Shown: positions 31,314-40,074 of the stretch, one piece after another | How positions within the stretch are numbered: position 1 is the stretch's first letter | Layout of the letters: every line of letters starts with the position of its first letter | Source of the DNA: Mycobacterium spongiae | GTDB lineage: Bacteria > Actinomycetota > Actinomycetes > Mycobacteriales > Mycobacteriaceae | Length of the DNA: 64,000 bases | Assembly: GCF_018278905.1 (NCBI RefSeq) | Contig: NZ_CP046600.1 | Coordinates: forward strand, 1,860,001 to 1,924,000 | Direction: 5' to 3' | The notes under the pieces: model-generated | Database searches by the model: none | What the model was told of the DNA's origin: nothing | Seen by the model: only the letters and a program-made list of their open reading frames with translations | Translations under genes and position numbers: made by a program

Positions 31314-31329
31314 TATCGTGGCAGACATG
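31314..31329 (+). promoter_or_regulatory. Leaderless promoter -10 of the DUF2277 gene
   Basis: TATCGT at 31314-31319 is followed by 7 nt and ATG 31327. The 36 bp between this ATG and the divergent echA16 ATG leave little room for anything else. Confidence 0.45.
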
Positions 31330-31596
31330 TGCCGGAACATCACCGAACTGCGCGGCCTGCAGCCCGCGGCCACAGCCGAGGAGATCGCGGCGGCGGCACG
31401 CCAATATGTACGTAAGGTCAGCGGCATTACCCACCCGTCGGCGGCCAACGCCGAAGCATTCGAGGCCGCTGTTGCCGAGGTCAGCGCGACGACAACGCGG
31501 CTATTGGTCGAGCTGACACCACGCCGGCGGCCGCCAAAGACCGTGCCGCCGTTGCGCCGCCCGGATGTCCTCGCCCGGATTGCGAGATCGACGTGA
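31327..31596 (+). CDS. DUF2277 family protein
   Basis: An 89-residue protein beginning with the hallmark MCRNI. It has two predicted helices (AEEIAAAARQYVRKVSG; ANAEAFEAAVAEVSATTTRLL) and a basic, proline-rich tail. Family function is unknown. The ATG was chosen over GTG 31318 because DUF2277 proteins start at MCRNI and the -10 spacing fits. It overlaps the DUF1802 gene by a GTGA. Confidence 0.8.
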   Translation: MCRNITELRGLQPAATAEEIAAAARQYVRKVSGITHPSAANAEAFEAAVAEVSATTTRLLVELTPRRRPPKTVPPLRRPDVLARIARST

Positions 31597-32150
31597 CGCT
31601 GGGGCTGAAAGAATGGAGTGCCGCCGTGCATGCGCTGCTCGACGGTCGACAGACCATATTGTTACGCAAGGGCGGCATTGGCGAGAAGCGGTTTGACGTG
31701 GCGGTCGAGGAGTTCTTGTTGTTCCCGACGGTGGCGCACAGTCACGCGGAGCGGGTTCGCCCGGAACACCGAGATCTGCTGGTCTCGGCGGCCGCCGACA
31801 GCACCGACGAGCACCTGGATATCCGTGGTGCAGCGAAAGTTGTTGCCGCACTGCCGGTTAACCGGCCGCAGGGCCTCGGGGCAATCGAAGACCTACACAT
31901 CTGGACCGCTGAGTCCGTTCGCGCCGATCGGCTCGACTTTCGGCCCAAGCACACATTGACCGTGCTGGTGGTGTCCGCCGTTCCGCTTGTGCAGCCGGTG
32001 CGGCTCAACCGTAGCCGCGAGTACGCCGGCTGCACCAGCTGGGTGCAGCTACCGGTGACAGCAGCCGTTGATTTCACGTTGGGTGCTCCGGTGCACGACG
32101 AGGCCACGCTATCCGCGGTTGCGGCGCGGGTTCGCGACGCCGTTGGCTGA
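31593..32150 (+). CDS. DUF1802 family protein
   Basis: A 185-residue protein with the DUF1802 start pattern (LKEWSAAVHALLDGRQTILLRKGGI, then FLLFPTVAHSHAERVRPEHRDLL). It is mixed alpha/beta with no signal or membrane segment. Function unknown. It is coupled to the DUF2277 gene by a 4-bp overlap and ends 1 bp before the stop of the converging hydrolase gene. Confidence 0.8.
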   Translation: MTLGLKEWSAAVHALLDGRQTILLRKGGIGEKRFDVAVEEFLLFPTVAHSHAERVRPEHRDLLVSAAADSTDEHLDIRGAAKVVAALPVNRPQGLGAIEDLHIWTAESVRADRLDFRPKHTLTVLVVSAVPLVQPVRLNRSREYAGCTSWVQLPVTAAVDFTLGAPVHDEATLSAVAARVRDAVG

Positions 32151-32151
32151 G

Positions 32152-33813
32152 TTAGGCAGCCCCGCCGACGGGAAGCAGCAGGCGGGATTGTCCGAGGTGC
32201 ACTGTGTGGGTGGCGGGCCGGAACGCGCGGCCGGTCAGCGTCGGTTCGGGGGTACCGAGGCTGCGGGCGTAGCGGGGAAACCAACTGCCCGCGACCAGGA
32301 CGCGGATTCGCGAACCGGCACTGAAGCGGTGGGCGATGGCATCGAGTTCAACGCGTACGGTTTCGGGCGCATCACCGAGTCGTTGATAGCCGTCGCTGAC
32401 ATTGCGGGACCGGCCTCTCGCGTCGACCTCGCTGACCCGGACGAACAGGTCGACATGTGGATTGTCCGACGAGTGCACCAGCTCGACGATTGGGGCTCCG
32501 TGGACGTAGAGATCGTGGGTGAGCGTGGCCCCGGTAAAGGTGCGTACGTCGGAGCGCCTCGCAAGACGGCTGTCGTTGCGGTATCCGCCGCTGGGTGCGA
32601 GCAGGGGACCGCCGGTTGTGGGAGTCGGGTCGGCGGGGTCGTAACGGAAGGTGGCCGGACACGCTCCCGGCGCCGGCGCGAGCTCGCCCAGACTTCCGCC
32701 CGGTTGCAAGTACAGCTCACGTTGGGTGGTTGCCGGCGGCCAGTCAGGTAGGTGGCGCCAGCCCTGCCCGGTCACGAAGACGTGGACTGGGTTGGGGCGA
32801 TGCGCGGCGCGACCCCCGCCCACGTGGGTGTCCAGCCAGGCCAGGGATTCCCGGGCGCTGATCGCCAACCCTTTGCTGAGCAGTTGGGTGTGTGTCCATG
32901 GCCCGACGGTCAGCCCAACGTCGACCCCACGGCTGCGGAGCCGCTGGTACTGCTGCAGTGTCTGTCGCAGGAAAATGTCTTGCCAGCCGCCCAGCAGCAG
33001 GACCGGCACCTGCACGCGATCCAGCGCGTGGCCGATGCGCAGTCGGTCCCAAAATGGGTGGTTCTGGTCGTGGTGTGCGACCCACGATTCGAACCACGGC
33101 GCTCCCGCGCCGAGCAGGTTACGGGCCGACTCGCCGAGCGGCAACGCGGCGGCCACGCGCGCAACTCTGCGCTGAGAGGTTAGCTGGCGGATGCCGACTC
33201 GGACGCGCACCGGGTCTTCTTGGTTGGAAATCAGGTCGCTCCAGCCCAGGAAGTCACTGATCGCGAATGATCCAGTGCCCCATACCGAGGAACTGAGGTC
33301 GTGGGGCCCCGCCGTGATGACGGCGGCCGCCAGTTCCGGTGGCGGATCCTGCAGCAACGCCCACTGGGTGAATCCCAGATACGACACTCCGACGGTGCCG
33401 AACCGCCCCGTGAACCATGGCTGCTGGCGTAGCCATGTCACCGTGTCGGCACCGTCGGCGGCCTCGTTGATCATTGGCTCGAACGTGCCGCCGGAGCCGA
33501 AGGTGCCCCGCACGCTCTGGAGCACGACGTGATAGCCGCGGGCGGCATACAACCTGGCGAAGACCAACGAGAAGGGGAACCCGCGCCCATACGGGCCGCG
33601 GACCAGCACGGTGCCAGTGGGCCTTGATGTGGTGGGTGCGTAGTGGTCGGCCGCCAGGTGAATGCCGTCGCGCATCGGGACGCGGACGTGGCTGACGGTG
33701 TAGCCAGTCGTGGCGGGGGGCAGACCCAATAGTCCGCCCAGTGCCCGGCCCCCGGCTCGTCCGGTCAGCGTGCGCAACTTCGGCTGCTCCCGACGCGCGG
33801 ATGTGGTACTCAC
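32152..33813 (-). CDS. CocE/NonD-family X-Pro dipeptidyl-peptidase-like hydrolase (Rv2800-like)
   Basis: A 553-residue serine hydrolase. The N-terminal alpha/beta domain has VRGPYGRG (71-78), QSVRGTFGSGG and the nucleophile elbow GVSYLG with S144. The C-terminal jelly-roll (about 330-553) has the family end RIRVLVAGSWFPRYARS. Members cleave esters such as cocaine, or peptides; the natural substrate is unknown. No clear signal peptide. M. tuberculosis has a homologue of about the same length next to the small exported protein gene found here too. Confidence 0.88.
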   Translation of the reverse strand: MSTTSARREQPKLRTLTGRAGGRALGGLLGLPPATTGYTVSHVRVPMRDGIHLAADHYAPTTSRPTGTVLVRGPYGRGFPFSLVFARLYAARGYHVVLQSVRGTFGSGGTFEPMINEAADGADTVTWLRQQPWFTGRFGTVGVSYLGFTQWALLQDPPPELAAAVITAGPHDLSSSVWGTGSFAISDFLGWSDLISNQEDPVRVRVGIRQLTSQRRVARVAAALPLGESARNLLGAGAPWFESWVAHHDQNHPFWDRLRIGHALDRVQVPVLLLGGWQDIFLRQTLQQYQRLRSRGVDVGLTVGPWTHTQLLSKGLAISARESLAWLDTHVGGGRAAHRPNPVHVFVTGQGWRHLPDWPPATTQRELYLQPGGSLGELAPAPGACPATFRYDPADPTPTTGGPLLAPSGGYRNDSRLARRSDVRTFTGATLTHDLYVHGAPIVELVHSSDNPHVDLFVRVSEVDARGRSRNVSDGYQRLGDAPETVRVELDAIAHRFSAGSRIRVLVAGSWFPRYARSLGTPEPTLTGRAFRPATHTVHLGQSRLLLPVGGAA

Positions 33814-33848
33814 AACCCCAGGTTAGGACTCTGCGGCAAGTACCAAGA

Positions 33849-34433
33849 CTAGAACTTGTAGTAAGGTGCCAGGTCGTTTGCTCGTTGCAGGTTGGTCGAT
33901 GGGCAGTCGACGTCGGGCTCGGAGTAGACCGTGGAGTAGAACAGTGACTGCTGGATCACCCCGTAGCTCGTCTTGAGGGTCACCATGCAGGAGAAGTACC
34001 AAAAGCTGTTGTGGTACGTCGGCTTCACCACCCAGTACTGGGCAGCGCGATGCCCCTGGACAGTGGTCTCGATTGCGTCCGCGGGCAGTGTCTGAGCGTA
34101 GGTGCGCCAGCCGATCGCCTCGACGGCCAACTGATAGTTGCCCGCGTCGAACTGGCAACGCAGCCCATCCTGATGTTCGGGCGGTGTGAATGCCAGGCCC
34201 AGCCGTTGCACGGCCTCGAACGGGATGTCGTCACAGGGGTCGAACGGGGTCGGATCCGTCACCGGCACGATCGGACTTTTCATGGTGGTATTCATCGGCT
34301 CGGCGGTCGACCGCAGCGCGACGGATCCGCCGCCGGTTGGCAGGTCCGGGACGTCTTGCCAGCCCATCATGCTCACTATCACCGCCATGAGTAGTGCCCC
34401 AAGCGCTCCCATCAGTCGCACCTTGGTGAACAC
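33849..34433 (-). CDS. Small exported or membrane-anchored protein (Rv2799-like)
   Basis: A 194-residue protein with one N-terminal hydrophobic segment (MGALGALLMAVIVSMMGW) that acts as anchor or signal. The extracytoplasmic part has four cysteines, in DPCDDIPFEAVQRLGL, GLRCQFD, FSCMV and DVDCP. This resembles the DUF3558-type layout of mycobacterial exported proteins. Function unknown. GTG 34433 is chosen because AAGGGGG precedes it; a frame from 34505 has a non-signal-like extension. It lies upstream of, and in line with, the CocE/NonD hydrolase gene, with 35 bp between. Confidence 0.7.
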   Translation of the reverse strand: MFTKVRLMGALGALLMAVIVSMMGWQDVPDLPTGGGSVALRSTAEPMNTTMKSPIVPVTDPTPFDPCDDIPFEAVQRLGLAFTPPEHQDGLRCQFDAGNYQLAVEAIGWRTYAQTLPADAIETTVQGHRAAQYWVVKPTYHNSFWYFSCMVTLKTSYGVIQQSLFYSTVYSEPDVDCPSTNLQRANDLAPYYKF

Positions 34434-34566
34434 GACGCCCCCTTGTCTCGGCGGTCTCTTTGCCCGGAGTGTACAAGTCGTGTGCCCGCCGTCACAGTGG
34501 AACAAGAACTTGTTCTAGCCGGCCGGAGAACTGGCAAGCTGGCCGGCGAACATCTCACGGGGTCGT

Positions 34567-34583
34567 TAGGGTGGTTAATCGTG
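34567..34583 (+). promoter_or_regulatory. Leaderless promoter -10 of pptH-pptT-truB
   Basis: TAGGGT at 34567-34572 is followed by 8 nt and GTG 34581, the start that matches the known homologue. Confidence 0.4.
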
Positions 34584-35558
34584 GCCAGGCAAGTACCGGG
34601 ACAGGACCCGACCAGCGGGGGGCAACCCACGCTGTGGGCTGTGTCCGACCTGCACACCGGTCACCTCGGCAACAAGCCGGTCGCTGAATCGCTGCACCCG
34701 TCCTCGCCGGACGATTGGCTGATCGTCGCCGGCGATGTCGCAGAACGCACTGACGAGATTCGCTGGGCGCTCGATCTGCTGCGGCGGCGGTTCGCAAAGG
34801 TCATTTGGGTACCTGGCAATCACGAACTGTGGACCACCAACCGGGATCCGATGCAGATCTTCGGCCGCGATCGCTACGAATACTTGGTCAACATGTGCGA
34901 CGAGATGGGCGTCGTCACCCCAGAGCACCCGTTCCCGGTGTGGACGGAACGCGGCGGCCCCGCCACGATCGTGCCGATGTTCTTGCTGTACGACTACACC
35001 TTCTTGCCGCGGGGCGCCAACAGCAAAGCCGAGGGTGTGGCGATCGCCCGGGAACGTAACGTGGTAGCCACCGACGAATTTCTGCTCTCCCCGGAGCCGT
35101 ACCCGACCCGCGAAGCCTGGTGCCGCGAGCGGGTCGGGGCCACGCAGGTCCGTCTTGAAGAGCTTGATTGGATGCAACCGACGGTCTTGGTGAACCACTT
35201 TCCGCTGGTACGAGAGCCCTGCGACGCGCTGTACTACCCCGAATTCGCGCTGTGGTGCGGAACGACAAAGACCGCCGACTGGCACACCCGCTACAACGCC
35301 ATCTGTTCGGTGTACGGCCACCTGCACATTCCCCGAACAACCTGGTATGACGACGTGCGGTTCGAAGAAGTGTCCGTGGGCTACCCGCGTGAATGGCGGC
35401 GCCGGAAGCCGTACGGCTGGCTGCGCCAGGTGCTACCGGATCCGCAGTACGCACCCGGCTACCTCAATGATTTCGGCGGCCATTTCGTGATCACCCCCGA
35501 GATGCGGACCCAACACACGCAGTTTCGAGAACGATTGCGGCAGCGGCAATCACGATGA
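34581..35558 (+). CDS. pptH: Phosphopantetheinyl hydrolase (metallophosphoesterase, Rv2795c-like)
   Basis: A 325-residue calcineurin-type phosphoesterase. Metal motifs: SDLHTGH (D23, H25), AGDVAE, GNHEL (79-83), NHFP and GHLH. The M. tuberculosis homologue removes 4'-phosphopantetheine from acyl-carrier proteins, opposing PptT, and its loss gives resistance to a PptT inhibitor. The gene overlaps pptT by an ATGA, so opposing activities are made together. The longer frame from 34443 would enter the promoter of the divergent gene. Confidence 0.92.
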   Translation: MARQVPGQDPTSGGQPTLWAVSDLHTGHLGNKPVAESLHPSSPDDWLIVAGDVAERTDEIRWALDLLRRRFAKVIWVPGNHELWTTNRDPMQIFGRDRYEYLVNMCDEMGVVTPEHPFPVWTERGGPATIVPMFLLYDYTFLPRGANSKAEGVAIARERNVVATDEFLLSPEPYPTREAWCRERVGATQVRLEELDWMQPTVLVNHFPLVREPCDALYYPEFALWCGTTKTADWHTRYNAICSVYGHLHIPRTTWYDDVRFEEVSVGYPREWRRRKPYGWLRQVLPDPQYAPGYLNDFGGHFVITPEMRTQHTQFRERLRQRQSR

Positions 35559-36256
35559 CGGCGACCACGCTGGTGTCGTCGTTGTTGCCCGGCACGGTGT
35601 CCGACGACCTGGCGCACGCGGAGTTGTACTCCGACCCGCCCGGTCTCACCGCTCTGCCGGAAGAGGAGTCGTTGATCGCTAGGTCCGTCGCCAAGCGCCG
35701 CAACGAATTCATTACCGTTCGCCACTGCGCGCGCGCTGCGCTGGGTCAGCTCGGGGTGGCGCCCGTACCGATCCTCAAGGGCGACAAGGGAGAACCGTGC
35801 TGGCCTGACGGCGTAGTCGGCAGTCTCACTCATTGCACCGGCTATCGCGGCGCGGTGGTCGGGCGCGGTAGCGTGGTGCGTTCGGTCGGGATCGACGCCG
35901 AACCCCACGATGCGTTACCCGACGGTGTGCTGGACGCCATCAGCCTGCCGGCCGAGCGCAGCGAAATGCCCCGCCAGATTCCTGCGCCCCTGCATTGGGA
36001 CCGAATCTTGTTCTGCGCCAAAGAGGCCACGTACAAAGCCTGGTTTCCGCTGACCAAGAGATGGCTGGGCTTCGAAGACGCCCACATCACCTTCGAAGCG
36101 GACAACCCCGGCACATCTGAATCCGGGCCCTCCAGGGGCCGTTTCGTATCCCGCATCCTCATAGACCCATCCACCCCGCAGGGTCCTCCGCTGAGACGGT
36201 TGACCGGGCGGTGGTCCGTCGAGCGGGGGCTGGTGCTGACCGCGATCGTGCTATGA
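35555..36256 (+). CDS. pptT: Type II 4'-phosphopantetheinyl transferase
   Basis: A 233-residue Sfp-type enzyme that activates polyketide and non-ribosomal peptide synthase carrier domains for mycolic acid, lipid and siderophore synthesis. The Mg2+ ligands D114 and E116 (GIDAEP) and E157 (KEATYK) match the known residues in numbering. It is a little longer than the 227 residues in M. tuberculosis because of an insertion near residue 190. Overlaps pptH upstream and truB downstream by 4 bp each. Confidence 0.95.
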   Translation: MTATTLVSSLLPGTVSDDLAHAELYSDPPGLTALPEEESLIARSVAKRRNEFITVRHCARAALGQLGVAPVPILKGDKGEPCWPDGVVGSLTHCTGYRGAVVGRGSVVRSVGIDAEPHDALPDGVLDAISLPAERSEMPRQIPAPLHWDRILFCAKEATYKAWFPLTKRWLGFEDAHITFEADNPGTSESGPSRGRFVSRILIDPSTPQGPPLRRLTGRWSVERGLVLTAIVL

Positions 36257-37158
36257 GTGCCAGCGCCAAAGGTCAGGGCTGCGATCCTGGACTTGTCATT
36301 GTCGACAAGCCAGCGGGGATCACCAGTCACGACGTGGTGGGGCGATGCCGACGCATCTTCGCCACCCGCAGGGTGGGGCACGCCGGGACCCTGGACCCGA
36401 TGGCCACCGGCGTGCTGGTAATCGGAATCGGCCGCGCCACAAAGATCCTCGGTTTACTCACGGCGGCTTCGAAGTCGTACGCTGCCACGATCCGTCTCGG
36501 CCAGGCCACCTCCACTGAAGACGCCGAAGGCGAGGTGGTGTCCTCCGTCTCGGCCGAGCACCTGAGACCAGAGGCAATAGAAGCGTCGGTCGCGGGGCTG
36601 CGTGGTGAGATCAAACAGGTTCCTTCGACGGTCAGCGCCATCAAGGTTGGCGGGCGTCGCGCTTACCAATTGGCTCGCGAGGGTCAGACTGTCGAACTGC
36701 AGGCCCGGCCGGTGCATATCGCCCGCTTCGACATTGTGGCCACCAGGCGACGACCCGGCGTTGTCGACCTCGACGTCGAGGTCGACTGCTCGTCGGGAAC
36801 CTACATCCGGGCGCTGGCCCGCGATCTCGGTGATGCGCTTGGGGTGGGCGGGCATTTGACCTCGCTGCGTCGCACGCGCGTCGGGCACTTCGGCGTGGAT
36901 CGGGCACTGACCCTCGACGAGCTGGGGCAGCGGCCGCGGCTCAATCTGAGCCTGGACGAGGCCTGCCTGCTGATGTTTCCGCGTCGCGATCTCACTACCC
37001 AGGAGGCCGAGGCCGCCAGCAACGGTCGGTCTCTGTCGCCCGCCGGTATCGAGGGCGTCTATGGAGTGACTGATCCCGGCGGGCGGGTAATCGCACTGCT
37101 GCGCGACGAGGGGGCGCGGACCAAATCGGTGGTCGTGATCCGCCCGGCGACGCTATAA
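36253..37158 (+). CDS. truB: tRNA pseudouridine-55 synthase
   Basis: A 301-residue enzyme making pseudouridine at position 55 of tRNAs. The nucleophile D48 is in [21 protein letters not shown] and [16 protein letters not shown] blocks follow, with a C-terminal PUA-like domain. The ATGA overlap with pptT fixes the start; the frame from 36211 lies inside pptT. In M. tuberculosis an insertion element follows truB; none is here. Confidence 0.95.
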   Translation: MSASAKGQGCDPGLVIVDKPAGITSHDVVGRCRRIFATRRVGHAGTLDPMATGVLVIGIGRATKILGLLTAASKSYAATIRLGQATSTEDAEGEVVSSVSAEHLRPEAIEASVAGLRGEIKQVPSTVSAIKVGGRRAYQLAREGQTVELQARPVHIARFDIVATRRRPGVVDLDVEVDCSSGTYIRALARDLGDALGVGGHLTSLRRTRVGHFGVDRALTLDELGQRPRLNLSLDEACLLMFPRRDLTTQEAEAASNGRSLSPAGIEGVYGVTDPGGRVIALLRDEGARTKSVVVIRPATL

Positions 37159-37269
37159 GGGGCGACAGGGGTCCCGGCCAACGGCTCTGCTCGGGTTGGG
37201 CGCACACTGGGATGAGACGGCCCGCGGCGCGCCGATGGGCCAATTCCGAGCCGTGTGGAAGGGGCCGAG

Positions 37270-38484
37270 ATGCCTAACAAAATGTCTACCAACGGGTCCA
37301 ACAAGGTCTTTGTCATCGGCGTTGGCATGACGAAATTCGAGAAGCCGGGACGCCGCGAAGGCTGGGACTACCCCGACATGGCCAGGGAATCGGGTACCAA
37401 CGCGCTGGCCGACGCCGGCATCGATTACCGCGAAGTCGAGCAAGGCTATGTCGGGTACGTCTACGGCGAGTCGACGTCGGGCCAGCGGGCGCTCTACGAA
37501 CTGGGCCTCACCGGCATTCCCATCGTCAACGTCAACAACAACTGCTCGACGGGCTCCACCGCACTATTCCTGGCGGCGCAGGCGATCCGCGGCGGATTGG
37601 CCGACTGCACCATCGCCCTGGGATTCGAGAAGATGAAGCCCGGATCGCTGTCGTCGGCGTACGACGATCGCACCCAACCGATGGACAAGCACGTCAAGGC
37701 GCTGGTCGAGATCGCCGACCTAGCCTTCCCGGTTGCGCCCTGGATGTTTGGCGCGGCCGGGCGCGAACACATGCAGCGCTACGGCACTACCGCGGAACAC
37801 TTCGCCAAGATCGGCTTCAAGAACCACAAGCACTCGGTGAACAATCCGTTTGCGCAATTCCAGGAGGCCTACACGCTCGACGACATCCTGGCGTCGCGGA
37901 TGATCTATGACCCGCTCACCAAGCTGCAATGTTCGCCGACTTCCGACGGTTCGGGAGCGGCGATCCTGGCCTCGGAGGCGTTCGTCGACCGCCACGGGCT
38001 GGCCAGCCAGGCGGTGGAGGTCGTTGGCCAGGCAATGACGACAGATTTCTCCTCGACGTTCGATGGTACCGCCAAGAATCTCATCGGCTACGACATGAAC
38101 GTACAAGCCGCGCAACGGGTTTACGCTCAGGCAGGTCTGGGGCCGGAGGATTTCCAGGTGATCGAGCTGCATGACTGTTTCTCGGCCAACGAGTTGCTCC
38201 TCTACGAGGCCCTCGGTCTGTGCGACCCGGGTGAGGCGCCGAAACTGATCGACAATGGGGACACGACCTACGGCGGACGCTGGGTGGTCAACCCCTCCGG
38301 CGGCCTGATCTCCAAGGGACACCCCCTCGGTGCGACCGGGTTGGCGCAGTGCGCCGAACTCACCTGGCAGCTGCGCGGCACCGCGGACCGGCGTCAAGTC
38401 GAGAGTGTGGCAGCGGCGTTGCAGCACAACATCGGGCTGGGCGGCGCCGCCGTCGTCACCGCCTATCAGCGCGCCGAGCGGTAA
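37270..38484 (+). CDS. ltp1: SCP-x-type thiolase / lipid-transfer protein Ltp1
   Basis: A 404-residue non-decarboxylating thiolase-fold protein like the thiolase part of SCP-x. C92 in [11 protein letters not shown] is the reactive cysteine; [13 protein letters not shown] and GHPLGATG complete the site. It likely acts in beta-oxidation of branched or sterol-type acyl-CoAs. GGAAGGGG precedes ATG 37270, supporting it over GTG 37255. FadE21 follows after 6 bp, forming a small lipid-degradation operon. Confidence 0.93.
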   Translation: MPNKMSTNGSNKVFVIGVGMTKFEKPGRREGWDYPDMARESGTNALADAGIDYREVEQGYVGYVYGESTSGQRALYELGLTGIPIVNVNNNCSTGSTALFLAAQAIRGGLADCTIALGFEKMKPGSLSSAYDDRTQPMDKHVKALVEIADLAFPVAPWMFGAAGREHMQRYGTTAEHFAKIGFKNHKHSVNNPFAQFQEAYTLDDILASRMIYDPLTKLQCSPTSDGSGAAILASEAFVDRHGLASQAVEVVGQAMTTDFSSTFDGTAKNLIGYDMNVQAAQRVYAQAGLGPEDFQVIELHDCFSANELLLYEALGLCDPGEAPKLIDNGDTTYGGRWVVNPSGGLISKGHPLGATGLAQCAELTWQLRGTADRRQVESVAAALQHNIGLGGAAVVTAYQRAER

Positions 38485-38490
38485 CCTGCG

Positions 38491-39771
38491 ATGTTCGAGT
38501 GGTCCGATACCGATCTGATGATGCGCGACGCCGTGCGCCAATTCATCGACAAGGAGATCCGCCCGCACACCGACGCCTTGGAAACCGGCGAGCTGTCGCC
38601 GTATCCGATCATGCGCAAGCTGTTCAGCCAGTTCGGACTCGACGCGCTGGCCTCCGAATCGGTCAAGACAATGCTGGATCGGGAACGTGCCAAGCAGGCC
38701 GCTCCTGATGGACACCGCGGGTCCAGTGAGAACCCCAGCGTGGACTCCTTCGCCGGGTTGGGTGCCCAAGGATCGATGGCCGCGGTGCTGGTTTCCGAAC
38801 TCGCGGGGGTCAGCATCGGGTTGCTGAGCACCGTGGCGGTGAGCATCGGCCTCGGAGCAGCGACAATAATGAGCCGCGGCACCCTGGCCCAAAAAGAGCG
38901 CTGGCTGCCATCGCTGATGACGCTGGACAAGATAGCGGCGTGGGCGATCACCGAGCCGGATTCCGGCTCGGATGCGTTCGGCGGCATGAAGACTCACGTC
39001 AAGCGCGACGGCGAAGACTACATCCTCAACGGCCAGAAGACATTCATCACCAACGGCCCTGCCGCCGACGTTCTCGTGGTCTATGCGAAATTGAGTGCCA
39101 AACTCGTCGACAGCGATGCCGATGACACCGCGCCTGACCGGCGGAACCGCCCGGTGCTCGTTTTCGTTCTCGATGCCGGCATGCCCGGCCTGACGCAGGG
39201 CAAGCCGTTCAAGAAGATGGGCATGATGTCCTCTCCGACCGGGGAATTGTTCTTTGACAATGTTCGGCTTACCCCCGATCGTCTGCTCGGCGGCACGGAG
39301 CAGCACGGTGATGACGACGGCCGCGATAGTGCGCGGGCCAACTTCGCTGTCGAACGGTTCGGTGTGGCACTGATGGCGCTGGGCATCATCAACGAATGCC
39401 ATCGGCTTTGTGTGGATTACGCGAAGACTCGCACATTGTGGGGGAAGAACATCGGACAGTTTCAGCTGATTCAGCTCAAGCTGGCCAAGATGGAAGTCGC
39501 TCGGATCAATGTTCAGAACATGGTGTTTGTCACCCTGGAGCGGCTCAAAGCCGGCACAGCGCCGACGCTGGCCGAAGCCTCCGCGATCAAACTGTATTCG
39601 TCGGAAGCCGCCACCGACGTTGCCATGGAGGCCGTGCAGTTATTCGGCGGCAACGGCTACATGGCCGAGTACCGGGTCGAGCAGCTGGCCCGCGACGCGA
39701 AGTCGCTGATGATCTACGCCGGAAGCAACGAGGTACAGGTGACCCACATCGCCAAGGGTCTGCTGGTCTGA
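38491..39771 (+). CDS. fadE21: Acyl-CoA dehydrogenase FadE21
   Basis: A 426-residue flavoprotein of the acyl-CoA dehydrogenase family: N-terminal helical domain, central strand domain (AWAITEPDSGSDAFGG, near residue 150) and C-terminal helices with QLFGGNGYMAEY and IYAGSNEVQ. It removes two hydrogens from acyl-CoA, passing electrons to ETF. It is somewhat longer than the usual 380-400 because of an acidic insertion (DSDADDTAPDRRNRP). Confidence 0.93.
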   Translation: MFEWSDTDLMMRDAVRQFIDKEIRPHTDALETGELSPYPIMRKLFSQFGLDALASESVKTMLDRERAKQAAPDGHRGSSENPSVDSFAGLGAQGSMAAVLVSELAGVSIGLLSTVAVSIGLGAATIMSRGTLAQKERWLPSLMTLDKIAAWAITEPDSGSDAFGGMKTHVKRDGEDYILNGQKTFITNGPAADVLVVYAKLSAKLVDSDADDTAPDRRNRPVLVFVLDAGMPGLTQGKPFKKMGMMSSPTGELFFDNVRLTPDRLLGGTEQHGDDDGRDSARANFAVERFGVALMALGIINECHRLCVDYAKTRTLWGKNIGQFQLIQLKLAKMEVARINVQNMVFVTLERLKAGTAPTLAEASAIKLYSSEAATDVAMEAVQLFGGNGYMAEYRVEQLARDAKSLMIYAGSNEVQVTHIAKGLLV

Positions 39772-40074
39772 GCCCGACGAATGTGGATTGGATGGCGCGC
39801 GGTGCCACCCGCTCCTAGCAGAATACGACAAAGCGCCTATTGAATGTTTCCGGTCGACGCCGTAGAAACTGATAGCAATGCGTCGTGGCGAACTGACAGC
39901 GAAAGCCGGATAGAACCACATTTCAGCCAGGGGCGATAGCCACCGACGTGGATTGTTATGTCACGTATGGCTGGATGAGCGCATTGAAAAGGCAAATACT
40001 GCGCGCGATATCGAAATCGGGATAGGGAAATACAGCGCGTGATTTATAGGTAGTCGAGAGAGGGAGTTTGCAGC
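39772..40074. other. 303-bp intergenic region upstream of the PPE-MPTR gene
   Basis: No gene is seen here. It is clearly more AT-rich than its neighbours, as often upstream of PPE genes. It ends with a GAGAGGGAG ribosome site at 40057-40065, 9 nt before the PPE GTG. I could not pick a single convincing -35/-10 pair. Confidence 0.6.

Noticed and set aside
37720..39402. 560-codon open frame antisense to ltp1 and fadE21
   Set aside because: Both plus-strand genes are well-conserved enzymes with intact motifs. The antisense frame has the His/Arg/Gly-rich composition of a GC shadow.
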